A stretch of DNA of 64,000 bases from Isoetes taiwanensis (Eukaryota; Streptophyta; Lycopodiopsida; Isoetales; Isoetaceae), in the NCBI GenBank assembly GCA_021234155.1, contig JAJEKV010000003.1:28753166-28817165 (forward strand), read 5' to 3'. The notes under the pieces were generated by a model, which made no database searches, was not told where the DNA came from, and saw nothing but the letters and a program-made list of their open reading frames with translations. Shown one piece after another: positions 37,311 to 48,004 of this stretch (positions are counted from its first letter, which is position 1; every line of letters begins with the position of its first letter). A program made the position numbers and the translations under genes.

Positions 37311-38292
37311 GATACCGCAAGAAGCACAAACATGTTGATATGAAGGCCATAAAAAACTAGTCAAGGCAAATTCTGCGGGGCTTGCTTTATCTACACAGCC
37401 ATGATCCGCCTATAATTCATCATGATTTGAAGTGCGACAACATTTTTGTGAATGGCAATCAAGGGGAGGTAAAGATTGGGGATCTTGGATTAGCAGCTAT
37501 TCTCCGTCAAGCTCATGCCGCACAAGCAGTTATTGGTAAGCAACTTGTTGTTGTAATCAATGAGTCTCGCAAATTGTTTGCGTAACGGTCCCCCAATCCG
37601 CGATACCGGGTAAGCTTATCCAGACCATCCTCTCGTGCAGCACTCCCGAAGTTTATGGCTCCGTGAGCTTTTATGAAGAAGAGTACAATGAACTAGTTGA
37701 CATATATTCGTTTGGAATGTGTCTCTTGGAGATGGTCACGTTTGAGTATCCTTATAGTGAATGTACCAATGCTGCCAAGATATACAAGAAAGTTACTTCA
37801 GTAAGTATTTGCCACTGAAGCTCATCCAAGACATGCTAATTATCATTTTAATAACTGTTCACTATGTTGCTAAACGAATTTGTGATGATTGATTCATGGA
37901 ACAGGAAAACGCCACCGCACTTCTCGAAAAGTGAAAGATCCAAGTGTTCGCTTCTTTTGTGGAGAAATGCCTTGCTACGCATCGAGAGGCTTCCCCGCAA
38001 GAGAGCTTCTAATGGATCCATTCCTGCAAGCAGAAGAACGTATTGAAACTCTGGAATGCATGCCTGCAATGCATTCAACTTTACAGGCTGATGACATGGA
38101 AGGATTGGCAGTAATTACGGAAGAGCCCCCTTCTTAGATGGGTTCAAATAATAGATTTAAGGATGGTGAAGCTGATGGCAAAGTTTTGAAGTTCTCTGGG
38201 AGTGAGTTGCAAGTGTCTCCTAATGTCCAAAGTCCTGAGGACTCTCAAGGCACAAGGAGCCTTGGTGGTATGGGAAAGTTATCTGCATCTTG
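37311..38292 (+). pseudogene. Captured WNK (With No Lysine) protein kinase gene fragment
   Basis: A splice acceptor (TTTAG) precedes YRKKHKHVDMKAIK. Then come the C-lobe catalytic loop ([15 protein letters not shown], where the family has HRDLKCDN), the GDLGLAAIL segment, an intron from a GTAAG donor at ~37533 to GTGCAG at ~37637, and the [20 protein letters not shown] block that characterises plant WNKs. A second GTAAGT donor follows KKVTS. The next exon, from ~37905, carries VKDPSVRFF and RELLMDPFLQAEE plus a C-terminal tail to ~38292. The N-lobe with the family's special lysine is absent. HRD has become HHD, and at least three single-base insertions plus others distort the exons, so it is not functional. 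Retained introns show capture at DNA level. Confidence 0.9.
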
Positions 38293-39060
38293 ATGATTTT
38301 GGACCAGTTGGTCATCTAGTTTGACATGTTGTATTGTTCTTGAAATTAATATTTAAGCTTTTATTCTGTTCAATATATATCCAGGGCTTAGAAATTGATA
38401 AGGAAAATTATTGATTCTAGTTGGCACTCTTGGTCAGAATTAGAAGTTTACTGTTTACACTAAAGGATTCCATTTAGACATTCCTAAACCCATATGCACC
38501 ATGTTTTCAAGCTTGAAGTATCCCTAGTACTTTACCACTAAACTACAATTTCAAAACAATCCACTAGTTTAGCCTTAAAATAGTTTAGACATTCCTAAAC
38601 CCATATGCATTCTACAACCCCGTCTACAACCCTATACATTCTTACAACTACAATGATCCCGGCAATGTTCATTATTTATTCAACGTAAGGGACACATGCA
38701 ATGAAAATTCTTGCATCTTAAGAGATAGATGCAATAGAGTCTTAACCAACGAGACCAGTTTAGACCGAGAATGAAGATGCGAGAAATGTCTATTAAACAC
38801 ATTGTGAAATTTTTTTCCTTCTCCACAAACCATTTTTTCTCTGAATAAGGCTACGGCACAAACTCAAGTACAAGATCGGGTAGGGGTATGTAAAAGTAAA
38901 ATAGTCTGGGCGTATATCTACGGTAGGGGATAGGGAAACTAGGTTTTCCTATTTACGTATGTAGGGGTTTTCAACCTCCAAAAGTCGTATACAAGGGGTT
39001 TTCTGGTGACCCCTTGCACGCACATGAGGTATCCCCATGTGCCTAGGTGAAACCCCCGGG

Positions 39061-39192
39061 GCTACACATGGGTCCGGTCCTCGAAGGCCTGTTATAGCTC
39101 TCTTCAACCTGCTCGTGGCTAGATCGATCGGTTTCGGGTCAAACAGAAACAACTAGCCATTCTCATTGCGCCTATACCTAATGGCTTAAGCT
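39061..39192 (-). rRNA. rrn26: Mitochondrial 26S (LSU) rRNA fragment, 5' piece
   Basis: On the minus strand it reads AGCTTAAGCCATTAGGTATA, then GTTTGACCCGAAACCGATCG, ATCTAGCCACGAGCAGGTTG and GGACCGGACCCATGTGTAGC, the conserved plant mitochondrial LSU sequence immediately 5' of the piece at 35475-35774. Just beyond 39192 similarity is lost. An inverted copy of GGGTCAAACAGAAA (at 39205-39222) suggests a recombination breakpoint in the mitochondrial source or insert. Confidence 0.9.
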
Positions 39193-39294
39193 GCTATTTC
39201 CATTTCTGTTTGACCCGCCTACCTATACACACGAATTACTCTAACCAACTGGGCTATCCAGATGAGAACGATTAGCAACTACTACTATCTGATT
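39193..39294. other. Mitochondrial spacer with a tRNA-like half
   Basis: On the minus strand, TAGCCCAGTTGGTTAGAG (about 39237-39254) looks like a tRNA D-arm with A-box. I cannot fold a full cloverleaf, so I treat it as a broken tRNA or coincidence. Confidence 0.3.
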
Positions 39295-39459
39295 ATGTAC
39301 AATTCTCATTCTAGTTTGCTTATTCAAAAATCATTGCCGAGTACACATGCATATCTGGGTCATCGGATACCCATTTTTAAGGATTCTTCGGAGATTCTTC
39401 AAATTGAAAAAACACTTATTTGTTCGAGAAGTTCGTATATCTATTCCGTAATTCAGTGA
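39295..39459 (+). pseudogene. rps2: Mitochondrial ribosomal protein S2-like fragment
   Basis: The frame from ATG 39295 reads MYNSHSSLLIQKSLPSTHAY, then LGHRIP and EKTLICSRS, resembling the N-terminus of plant mitochondrial Rps2 (conserved LG(H/R)R and EKTLICLR motifs). Several Ser and Pro codons would become Leu or Phe after C-to-U editing, as in nad9 downstream. The frame meets TGA TGA at 39457. The first could be CGA after U-to-C editing, but the downstream frame does not look like Rps2, so I call only this part. The identification rests on short motifs. Confidence 0.5.
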
Positions 39460-39665
39460 TGAAAACAGTCATTCACAAGGCGGGATCAGGGCGAAGTAAC
39501 CTTGAAAGAAGTGATCGCATCGACTGGACTGGCTCTTCCATGCATACATAGAAGGCAGAGAGAGAAAAAGGATCGATATTGGTATATAATATAAGAATTG
39601 AAGAGATTGCAAGGCTGCTCGACTCCTACGTGGGGGTGATAATGATGGGAAGGAAAAGAACCGGA
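39460..39665. other. Unassigned mitochondrial-insert sequence
   Basis: It lies between the rps2-like fragment and nad9. I recognise nothing; heavy RNA editing could hide a coding region from direct reading. Confidence 0.3.
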
Positions 39666-40223
39666 ACGAACCAATTGTTTTTAAAATCTCTGACAGCTAT
39701 ACCTAAACGGATAAATTAATGTTAAACATCGAAGAGAGAGAATCTATTATATACCAATCCGGACTACCCATTCCAATCATCACGGCCTTCGAAATATCAT
39801 ACCAATACACGTTTTCAAGTTTCGATCGATATTCGCGGAGTTGATTATCCTTCTCGAAAAGAAAGATTCGAAGTGGTTTATAATTCACCTAGTGTTGACT
39901 GTAATACACGCGTACGCATATCAACAAGTTATGATGAAATAACTCCAATTTGTTTGGTAGTCAGTATACTCGTATTAGTCGGCCGGCGGGAGTGAGAAGT
40001 TTGGGATACGTCCGGTGCATCTCCTCCCAATCATCCTGATTCACGTCGTACATCAACAGATCATGGTTTTGAGGGTCACCCATCATAAAAAGACCCTCTT
40101 TCAAGTGGATATGTGGAAGTACGTTATGACGATCCAGAGAAACGTGTGGTTTCTGAACCAATTGCGACGACTTAGGAATCTCGCTATTCTAATTTGGCCA
40201 GTCCTCGGGAACAGATGTCGTAA
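39666..40223 (+). pseudogene. nad9: Full-length mitochondrial NADH dehydrogenase subunit 9, unedited genomic form
   Basis: Nad9 is a peripheral-arm subunit of respiratory complex I. The 558 bp frame has no indel: 185 codons and a terminal TAA at 40221. The likely start is ACG (39666), which C-to-U editing would turn into AUG. Conserved blocks are clear: GVDYPSRK, RFEVVYN, EGHP and the SGYVEVRYDDPEKRVVSEP run near the C-terminus. CGGCGG at 39984-39989 becomes the conserved Trp-Trp after C-to-U editing, and many Ser/Pro codons become Leu/Phe. Internal stops at 39717 (TAA), 39723 (TAA), 39993 (TGA), 40086 (TAA) and 40173 (TAG) would each become CAA, CGA or CAG by U-to-C editing. Position 39993 gives the conserved Arg of W-W-E-R-E. 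In the nucleus it cannot be expected to work. Confidence 0.93.
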
Positions 40224-40920
40224 TCAACTGGAAGTGTGGGATGAGATCCTGCTCCACCCAGTTCTTGGGGACAGACAGTCCACACACATGCCTCGTCCCC
40301 AGGCACGAGATTCAGATTCTCCATGGTTTTCTCCCAAAACGAAGAAAGTCAATTACGCTAGAAGGTGCAAAATTAGTACGACCCGTCGATCTACATTTCG
40401 GAGAGTGAAATTGACCAATCTAACTCCCGCCGGACGCAGCCCCGTCGCTGCCCAACCGTTACATGGGGCGGCCACCCCAAATCATAGCATACATAATGCG
40501 TGAAGGGGACCGAGAGGAACACTTCGTCAACGAGTCAAGCTTTCGTCTCTCTACCGGCGATGAAACCGAGCAAATGAGAATGAGTGGGGAACAGTTGGCA
40601 TTAGCTCGATCTCTAAGGCTGGAATATGATACGAAAGAACCACGTGTTCTTCAACCTCCCGATGTACAGCTCGTCTCTCTGACCTTCAACACCCAATGCG
40701 GGAACAATGTAACTACCCCGAACTCAGTGGCAATAGGCTTTGACGGGCCACATGCTCATCGATAGCAGGATTCCCCAAAAAGCGAATAATGCCCACTCGG
40801 AGACAATCCCAAATAGAAAGAGGTCTGACACCAGAAGCATTAGCAAAAATGAGAAGAGCCACACGATATTTATCATTGTATCTTCATCTTCTTGCTAGAA
40901 CAACTGCCCACTGCCCACCG
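40224..40920. other. Rest of the mitochondrial-type insert, unassigned
   Basis: Base composition is more GC-balanced than the nuclear flanks, and the segment ends exactly where repeat B copy 2 begins (40921). ORFs at 40015-40503 and 40463-40765 are open but unrecognised. The first overlaps nad9 in another frame and is probably spurious. It may be mitochondrial intergenic or edited coding sequence. Confidence 0.4.
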
Positions 40921-42579
40921 TTGCTGGGCTTTTGTTAGAAACATATTGAAATATTTTAATTGTATAAATAGCATATTTAAATGCTTGTTGACCTTTTGAA
41001 CACCATCGACTAAGCTATTTTTGTTAGACATTTGGTCTCCGTGGACGCTAAAAAACCTATTCTATTCTATTCTATTTAGAGTTGGTAGGTTATTATTGGG
41101 TAGGAGCAAGAACTACAATATAAGTCACTAGTTACAATGCCTAGCTTTGCTAGGCATAGGATTATTAATGCGAAAAATCAATGGTCACAATTGTCTCTTA
41201 TGACTGCTATACTTAAAATAATAATGCAACTTTTATATCTTCCGACTATTTGACCATTACATCACTCAAACAAAAGCCAACTTCTAGAATCTATGTTGTT
41301 GTTGGGCAATTTTTAGCGGCTTTCAAAGCTAACCTGCACAATTGATACACTTGTTTGATGTTTTAATATATTTGTCAATCCCTTTTTTTTTGAGCAAAAC
41401 ATAAGTCATTTGCGGGGCATTTAGCAATTGCATATCGTCCAATGCTCTTTCCAATTTCTTACAAAAATAATTTATCTCCATGATCTTAACAGCGCAAAAT
41501 ATTTAATTGCAACATTGAAACTGCAAGGTCTTTGTGGCAAGGTCTTTCTTCAGAATTTAAGTGGTTTGATGGCTTGCACTATAATGCAAATAGAAGCAGC
41601 TTACCATTCTTTCTCAACCATTTTTTTGTCATTGACTGCAATTTATTACAGTGCAAGGCTCAATGCAATGCTAATAGTGATTGTCTGAGATACTTCCACA
41701 AAAATGGCTAGGTATTGCACTACAAATAGTGATTGTTCTAGATACTTTTATAAACAAAGCTAGCTAAAGAAGGATCCTCGATTACTTTCCCAACCCAAAG
41801 CAAGCTCATTGATGTTAAATAGACCCAAAGGAGACTAGATATCAAACACTGCGTGAGCTCCATCTCAATCTTTTTCCATTTTTTTATATGCAAAAATCAA
41901 GGTGAGCTTTGCCTTTTCGTAATCTAGAAATAAAGACATGTAAGCTCTTGCATGCGCATGGTATACTTGCTCCGTTGTGTATTTTGTTGTGGAAGGGTTT
42001 CTTCCATGTGATCTGCAAAATAGGCCATATCTCTCTACTCTCTGACATGTCTATGATGAGGCAAAGGAGCTTCCTCTTTGGAATCCAGGCTAGAGTACCT
42101 CAACTCATTTCCAATCTGCCCCATTGGGATGGTTTTGGTTTGCAGGGATGAGTTTGGATGGTTGGCATGTTATTTTCCACATTCAACTCTTACCCATATG
42201 TCAAACACATAATTGGTGCCTAAATCTTTCCGTACTAAGATGGCCTCTTCATATAAATCTAAATGGCCTCTTCAGTAAAGCTAGAAAGTTACTGCCACTT
42301 ACTATCCAGCATCCTCTATGCTGGAGAACACAATGAGCTGTTATGGGCAAATAAATTGTAATTTTAAAGCCATAGTGGCCATAATATTACTTGCTTATTA
42401 GCCAAGATGAAAACGTATCATTTAGACATTTTTTTTGCAAGAGCAGCTTTCAACCTCACAATTAGTCCAATGTACTCAACATCATTGCAAGTTGGTTCTC
42501 CAATTGCAATAACATTTTGACAAAAAATTTACCTCCTTAGATCTGAGCAAATCTGTATCTCCTTCCTTCTTTGCTTTAT
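40921..42579. repeat. Direct repeat B, copy 2 (long version)
   Basis: Same orientation as 24521-25634, with two extra segments: 41034-41078 (a ~45 bp insert shared with 27093-27136) and about 41391-41885 (~490 bp). Its left edge coincides with the right edge of the mitochondrial insert, so the insertion or a rearrangement truncated the repeat there. Confidence 0.9.
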
Positions 42580-43563
42580 GCAGGAGATTGATGTTATAAC
42601 AATACTTGCTGCATGTCTAAATCTATTAAATTAAAAGCAAAGCTCTAGTACAAATCATGATGTACCTTTGTTGTCTGTAGCTCTGAGGCAAATCTGAATT
42701 CGCTTCCTTCTATGCTTTATTTGGATTGGCGAATTCATTTAGGCCAATAGGATGTAAGCTTAGAACAATCAAGAATGCATTTGATAAAGCTCACGACATT
42801 GATTAGATCATGCTCAAATACAGATCAGTTATTCCAAGAACTGTATAAAGAAGTGCAGCCGAGATGATGAAATGCTTTCTGCAACATGGTTATGCAGCCA
42901 TATCCACTGTGTTAACTACAACAAAATGCTTAGGGTTAACACATGGCCTAAAACAACAACAAATTCTTAAGGTTTGCATACCGGAATCGTGTAAAACCTA
43001 CCTTAGAACTTCCTCTGAAGCATAAGATTAATGCAGTAGATATGGTCCGCTGCTAGAAAAAAACTTTAAGCCATTGCTGTTATCGCTGTTATCTATAGAA
43101 GTATATAAGTGACTGTCCAAAAGGCTCAATATTCCATCGCAGATCTTAGAAGCTCTTTTTTCAATGTTGATCAAGATTGATGGTATCTTCTGGAGCTATT
43201 GTCTCTAACTGATGCAGAGTCTGTTAAACAATACTGAAGACTTATCAAGAAGTTCCCACAAAATTTCAAAGATGGAAACCCTCTGTGGATTTAGATATCT
43301 TGCTTCAAAAGATCAAATTCGCAAGGCATACATACATGGCTACACTGCTCGAAATGGCTGCAGAATGAACTCAAATATGAACCCCTAAATTTCAAGAAAC
43401 AACTAACATAGACTGCAATTGCTAGTATAACACCCGTCCAAATCCCGTGTATGAGTGAAGAAGTCCAGAGCAAGCCAAGTCTGCCATGATTTCTGAACCA
43501 GAAGCCCAAGGTCATCTTCTAACAACCTATTTCAGACATCCATTCAAAATTAATTTTTTGCAA
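42580..43563. other. No gene seen
   Basis: AT-rich spacer between repeat B copy 2 and repeat A copy 2. It may belong to the larger duplicated unit, whose other copy would lie upstream of the window. Confidence 0.4.
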
Positions 43564-46500
43564 TATCAACATCATGCTGGTTCCGTAGAGCTCTTCCTTG
43601 AATCAGAGGTTAAAATGATCTGCAAGAAGCAAAGCCTGAAATGATCTGTAAGAAGCAAGCTGCATCCTCATCATCTAGATCAAGCTACACCTCCAACCAC
43701 TTCCTCTAGCCGTGAGGGTCTCGGGCCCGTAGCTCCTAATCCATAAATTAGAAACCCTAAGGAAATCCTAATCTAATCTGAGAGGCACAGAAACATAAGA
43801 GCCTGCAGGGATTTCTAAAAAGGCCGAAGCTTTCATTTGTGTCCCACCATGTTCTGGAGACAAAGCAAGTAATTTGCAAGCGTAAATTTTTGAAGACCAT
43901 AGCTGCCATGGCCGAACTGATGTTTAAGAAGGCCCGCGAACCAACGATCAGCCATTGTCTTCCCTTTGCATCAAAATTTGTTTCAAGTTTCGGTAGCCTC
44001 TTCTTTACTTGGAGAGCACTAAATTGGTAGAGCGAGAAAAAAGGGAAAAAAAATTGTGAAAGTTCCGGCAGCCTCTTCTGCGCTTGGAGAGCCCTAAATT
44101 GGTAGAAAAAAAGGAAGAAAATTGTGGACTATCTGGACTGTCTAAGCTAGAGGTGATCTCGGTCTTTAGATTAGGCTCGGACAATATTAGCCCTTTAAAT
44201 TAGGGCATGGTCCATTACTTGCACTAAAACAAAACTAGGGCATAAGTTAAGAATGCGTAAATGATGTCCAAGAGAATGATGAGATGCCCCAACGAATTAG
44301 TTTTAGCTCAATATTCCTTCCTTACCTACGTGAAATTCTGGAATAGATTTTAAAAACATAGCGTATTCTAAGGCTCTTTTCTTTTGCTCCAGTCTTTAGT
44401 CTCTAACAAAATAATAACAATAGTATTCCTCCATGTTGAAGTAAAGTACCATGTTTGCACTTAGAAGATTACCCTCTTGTGCACATAGAAGATCAACATA
44501 GAGAGATACATTGTCATCGTCGTCGTTGTGCAGATCATATTAGTCGAGTACATCCCCCTTGCCTATGCCAAAGTCATATGTTGTCTGGCCTAGCAACAAC
44601 ATGAACCTGCCCCCATCCTAACCAAATAGAACCCCTACAGACAAACGCACGCCTATACAAACGCAATAATATTACTAATAAATCAAGCCTAGCATTGCGG
44701 CGTTAATGTTAAAAATTTGTTAATGAAGTTATTGAATTCAACCCGCATATAACCTACTTAAGAGGGTACACAATCAACTATGTTGCTGAGATGACATTGG
44801 GAACGTGTTAAGGACCTCAATCAATTTAGTGCATATATAGTACCAAGCCCAGCGTTGCTAGGCTATTGGTTTTTTGTGATTATGGGGATGGGCTATATGA
44901 TTTTTTGTGTTTATATCGGCTGTACACAGACGAAACCTATAAGTTTGAGTTGCTTGTATGTTACGCTGGTTTCTCATCATGACATACACATATACATATC
45001 AATTTAAATATATGCATTGAATGATGTCTACATATTACATATTCACGAAGTTAATTGTACACTGGATTGGCATTTTTTTTATTTTAAATGCATCTCCACG
45101 TCTATCCATGGAGCCTATGTGGACCTATATGCAACATATGTTTTAGGCACATGTTTGTGGTTTTTTGTTGGACGTCTTGTAGAAATTTTTCTCTAGGTTT
45201 TCAAAATAATTAGAGAGACTTTGTGTTGCATTTATATTTGTAGTATATGTGTCAATATAGAATTGTAGAAGGTTTCTTAATGTAGATCAATGGATTTGCA
45301 CATTGCGGTATTTTGTTTTATCATTACACATTTTTTATTCCTTGTACAAAATGCTTCCATTGAGGGCCTGAGCAGCTTGCCTAATGGGGGCCATGGGATC
45401 ATTGTGATATTGCCACCTCAATCATCTCTAAAGGAGGATGGCATGGTTCGGTTGAATCTACACAACATGTCTAAAGTTTCAAGTACATATATGATCCACC
45501 AAAGATGCTTCTGCCATTGGGTTTTCAATCTCAAGGGTATTACTTTGTCCATATGAATATGAAGTATATAAGAAAATGTGGCATATATAAAACAGATGAC
45601 ATTTGTCTTGCCCCCTTAGATTGCATTATGAAACTGAAATAATTCTCACTAATGGCAACATTCATGTGCTCCAAACCCAAGGTCACATTAAATCACAAAA
45701 AATCTAGCTACAATAGCAAATGCTTCATGTACCGTGAATGAACAAATGGATGTAAAGATTCCGCTTATTCTCAGATAAAGAACTAACGAAGGAAATCTGC
45801 ATGGCCATAAATAATTAAGAAGGATGACAGTAAGAAGCCATTGTACCACAAATGCCCAACACAAAGCATGTGCAAATTAAAAGCCTACCTTTTGACAGAA
45901 GAAGAATCTTTGTCAATCCGGGCTCACCAGATCTTACCTATAAAAAGTGTATGCACAGTCATCTTGGCTTTATATGATTTTCTGGGAGCCGCTGAGGCAC
46001 TATAAAGATACATGTTGCAATTATCGAATTATCCATGTTGAGGTGTATTAAAAAATACATCATGTTTCTTGATATTGCTACAATAAGCAAGAAGCACTCC
46101 AACAGTGTTGCGCTGAGCAGACCCACACATTGCTTCAACAAAAGACTAAAGCTATCTCGTGACGTTTCAAATCCTTATAGCTGAAAAATGTTAGCAAACA
46201 TAAAGGGAATTCTTACGTGAAGAATACTCGTGTCTGCAAGCCAAACTGTTGTTACATGCTATGCCATAATGCTATATCACAGTAATTCCTTAGATGGTCA
46301 ATGATGTATGTACTCATACACTACTCTGTATAATGCAGCATGAACATCATCAAGCCAAGCCATAGCAACTCCGGAGTGAGAATTTCTAACTGCCATGATA
46401 TTATTAAAGACATAGGATAGTGCTGAAAATTTTCATCCATCAATATCAAATTCTGAAAGCCAATCAGTATGGCTATGGCCAAAATGATGAAAACCAGAAG

Positions 46501-48004
46501 CAACAGCATTGTTGATCATTATCCCATACTTAGAATACTGTAAAGGTTACATATCTAAGATTGGAGTAAAGTTCGCTCGTAATTTAAAACCCTCTATTTC
46601 AATTTGGAGCGCATTATCCAGTTCTTTCTTTTCCTTTTCTAACTGAGATGCCCTACACATGCAGGAAAGACTGTCAATCATCCAAGCAAATAAGAATGTT
46701 TATGAGCATTCTCCATAATTACAATATAATTCCCTGTTCCTTAACTTGTAAAATCCCCAATTTAAATGTCCATTGCGAAACTAAGTATACCCACCTTTGA
46801 TAATCTTACGTTGGAGCTCAAGTGTTTGTTCCATATCCTCATGCAAAGTAGTTACCTCAAATTCCACCCGACCCACATTATCTCAATTTTGTTTCATACA
46901 AATTTCCAACCTGTTCAGAAGTAACATGAGAAAGATAAAGGACATGGCTGTAGTATTCCGAAAAAAATGCTGATAATTTGAAGTCTGACATTACACTTCA
47001 AGTTTTTTCATCCTGCAACTATAGTCTTGTGGCTGGGCACACTATATCATATCTGCGGATCTGCGGATGGGCTAGAACATGTGATATCAAATCCCTGCAA
47101 CATGATGTAGTCATGTTACAGATCATAATTGGCTTAAATATATTGTTGAATGATGCAAATTGAGTAATTTGGCACATGTCATTCATTCTACCATCTCTAA
47201 CAGAAAATGATTATCCAAGAATCTGTAAGAAACAATTCAACGGCATAGAAAACCATACCTTGTTGTTCAAAGAAACTTTGAGATCCTCAACTGCCCTGGC
47301 TGGAACGAAAACGCAAAAAACAACAGGCAATTTATAAAGTTTTATGTTTTCTTCGCCTTTCTTCTCTCAGGGTCGCCATGGCATGATGCTTTGCTTTGCT
47401 AAGTCTCCCAAAACATGTGGATTGATAAGGAATAGAGTCAACCTAAAACATGAAACAGGGGGAACACTCTTCTACAACTTGCCATGCTCCTCTACAAGCT
47501 TATGGGATCCGGCCATAGCCAAGTCTCTCGCCAAATTCGCAAACCTCCTAAAACAGTAATTGTTGTCTATGGGTCTGATCTCACCTAAACTCCCTCGCCA
47601 CACGCCAACTCCCCGTATGTTGAACCCTAATCGAGATGGCCCTTCAACCACATCAAATCTCAACCATTAGATAAAATGATCAAATCTCAGCCGTTGGATT
47701 TAGGGCTGGATCCAACACTTACGGAATAACATTATAATATAGGATATAAGAAAACAAAATATAAGAAGATAGGTATAGAATATTTTTGAAATGGGCAAAT
47801 TGGGTTGTTGCTAAATATGGAGCAAATATTAATAGTATAAATCATTTGTAGAGCTAAGCATTGTTATATGCAATAGTTTGATATAGAAACTGAATAATAA
47901 CGCACAACAAAATCTTTATAGGTACACATAAAGATGCTCTACATAACATATATTGTTGATTCAACTGGAGAAGCTTCCGTTCTTCTGTCTCATCCCTAGG
48001 GTGC
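43564..48004. repeat. Long direct repeat A, copy 2
   Basis: This is the same-orientation copy of 1-4454. The first ~1 kb is almost identical; later parts carry short indels and clustered replacements (for example around 45600-45960 and 46900-47440). The 88-codon ORF at 45290-45556 corresponds to 1728-1994. After 48004 the flank is a GC-rich segment instead of the SINE fragment seen after copy 1. Confidence 0.9.

Larger units (their letters stand above)
35775..39060. mobile_element. 3,286 bp DNA transposon inserted in mitochondrial rRNA sequence
   Basis: It has perfect 15 bp terminal inverted repeats, CCCGGGGGTTTCACC at 35775-35789 and its complement at 39046-39060. It is flanked by a 7 bp direct duplication, GCTACAC (35768-35774 and 39061-39067). 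Removing the element and one GCTACAC restores a continuous 26S rRNA sequence, so the boundaries are exact. No transposase is recognised. The interior carries a WNK-kinase fragment, so it resembles gene-capturing (Pack-type) non-autonomous elements. A 7 bp duplication does not fit the commonest plant superfamilies cleanly (hAT 8, Mutator 9), so the superfamily is undetermined. Confidence 0.92.

Noticed and set aside
39717-40175. Reading the nad9 stops as pseudogene decay
   Set aside because: No indels occur, and each stop is convertible by U-to-C editing alongside many C-to-U-type codons, which random decay would not produce.
40015-40503. 162-codon ORF overlapping nad9
   Set aside because: The first two thirds are an out-of-frame reading of nad9; the remainder is unrecognised.
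1-48004. Repeat A copies as LTRs of one giant retrotransposon
   Set aside because: No gag/pol motifs between them, ends are not TG...CA, and 43 kb spacing with unrelated gene fragments inside fits duplication better.
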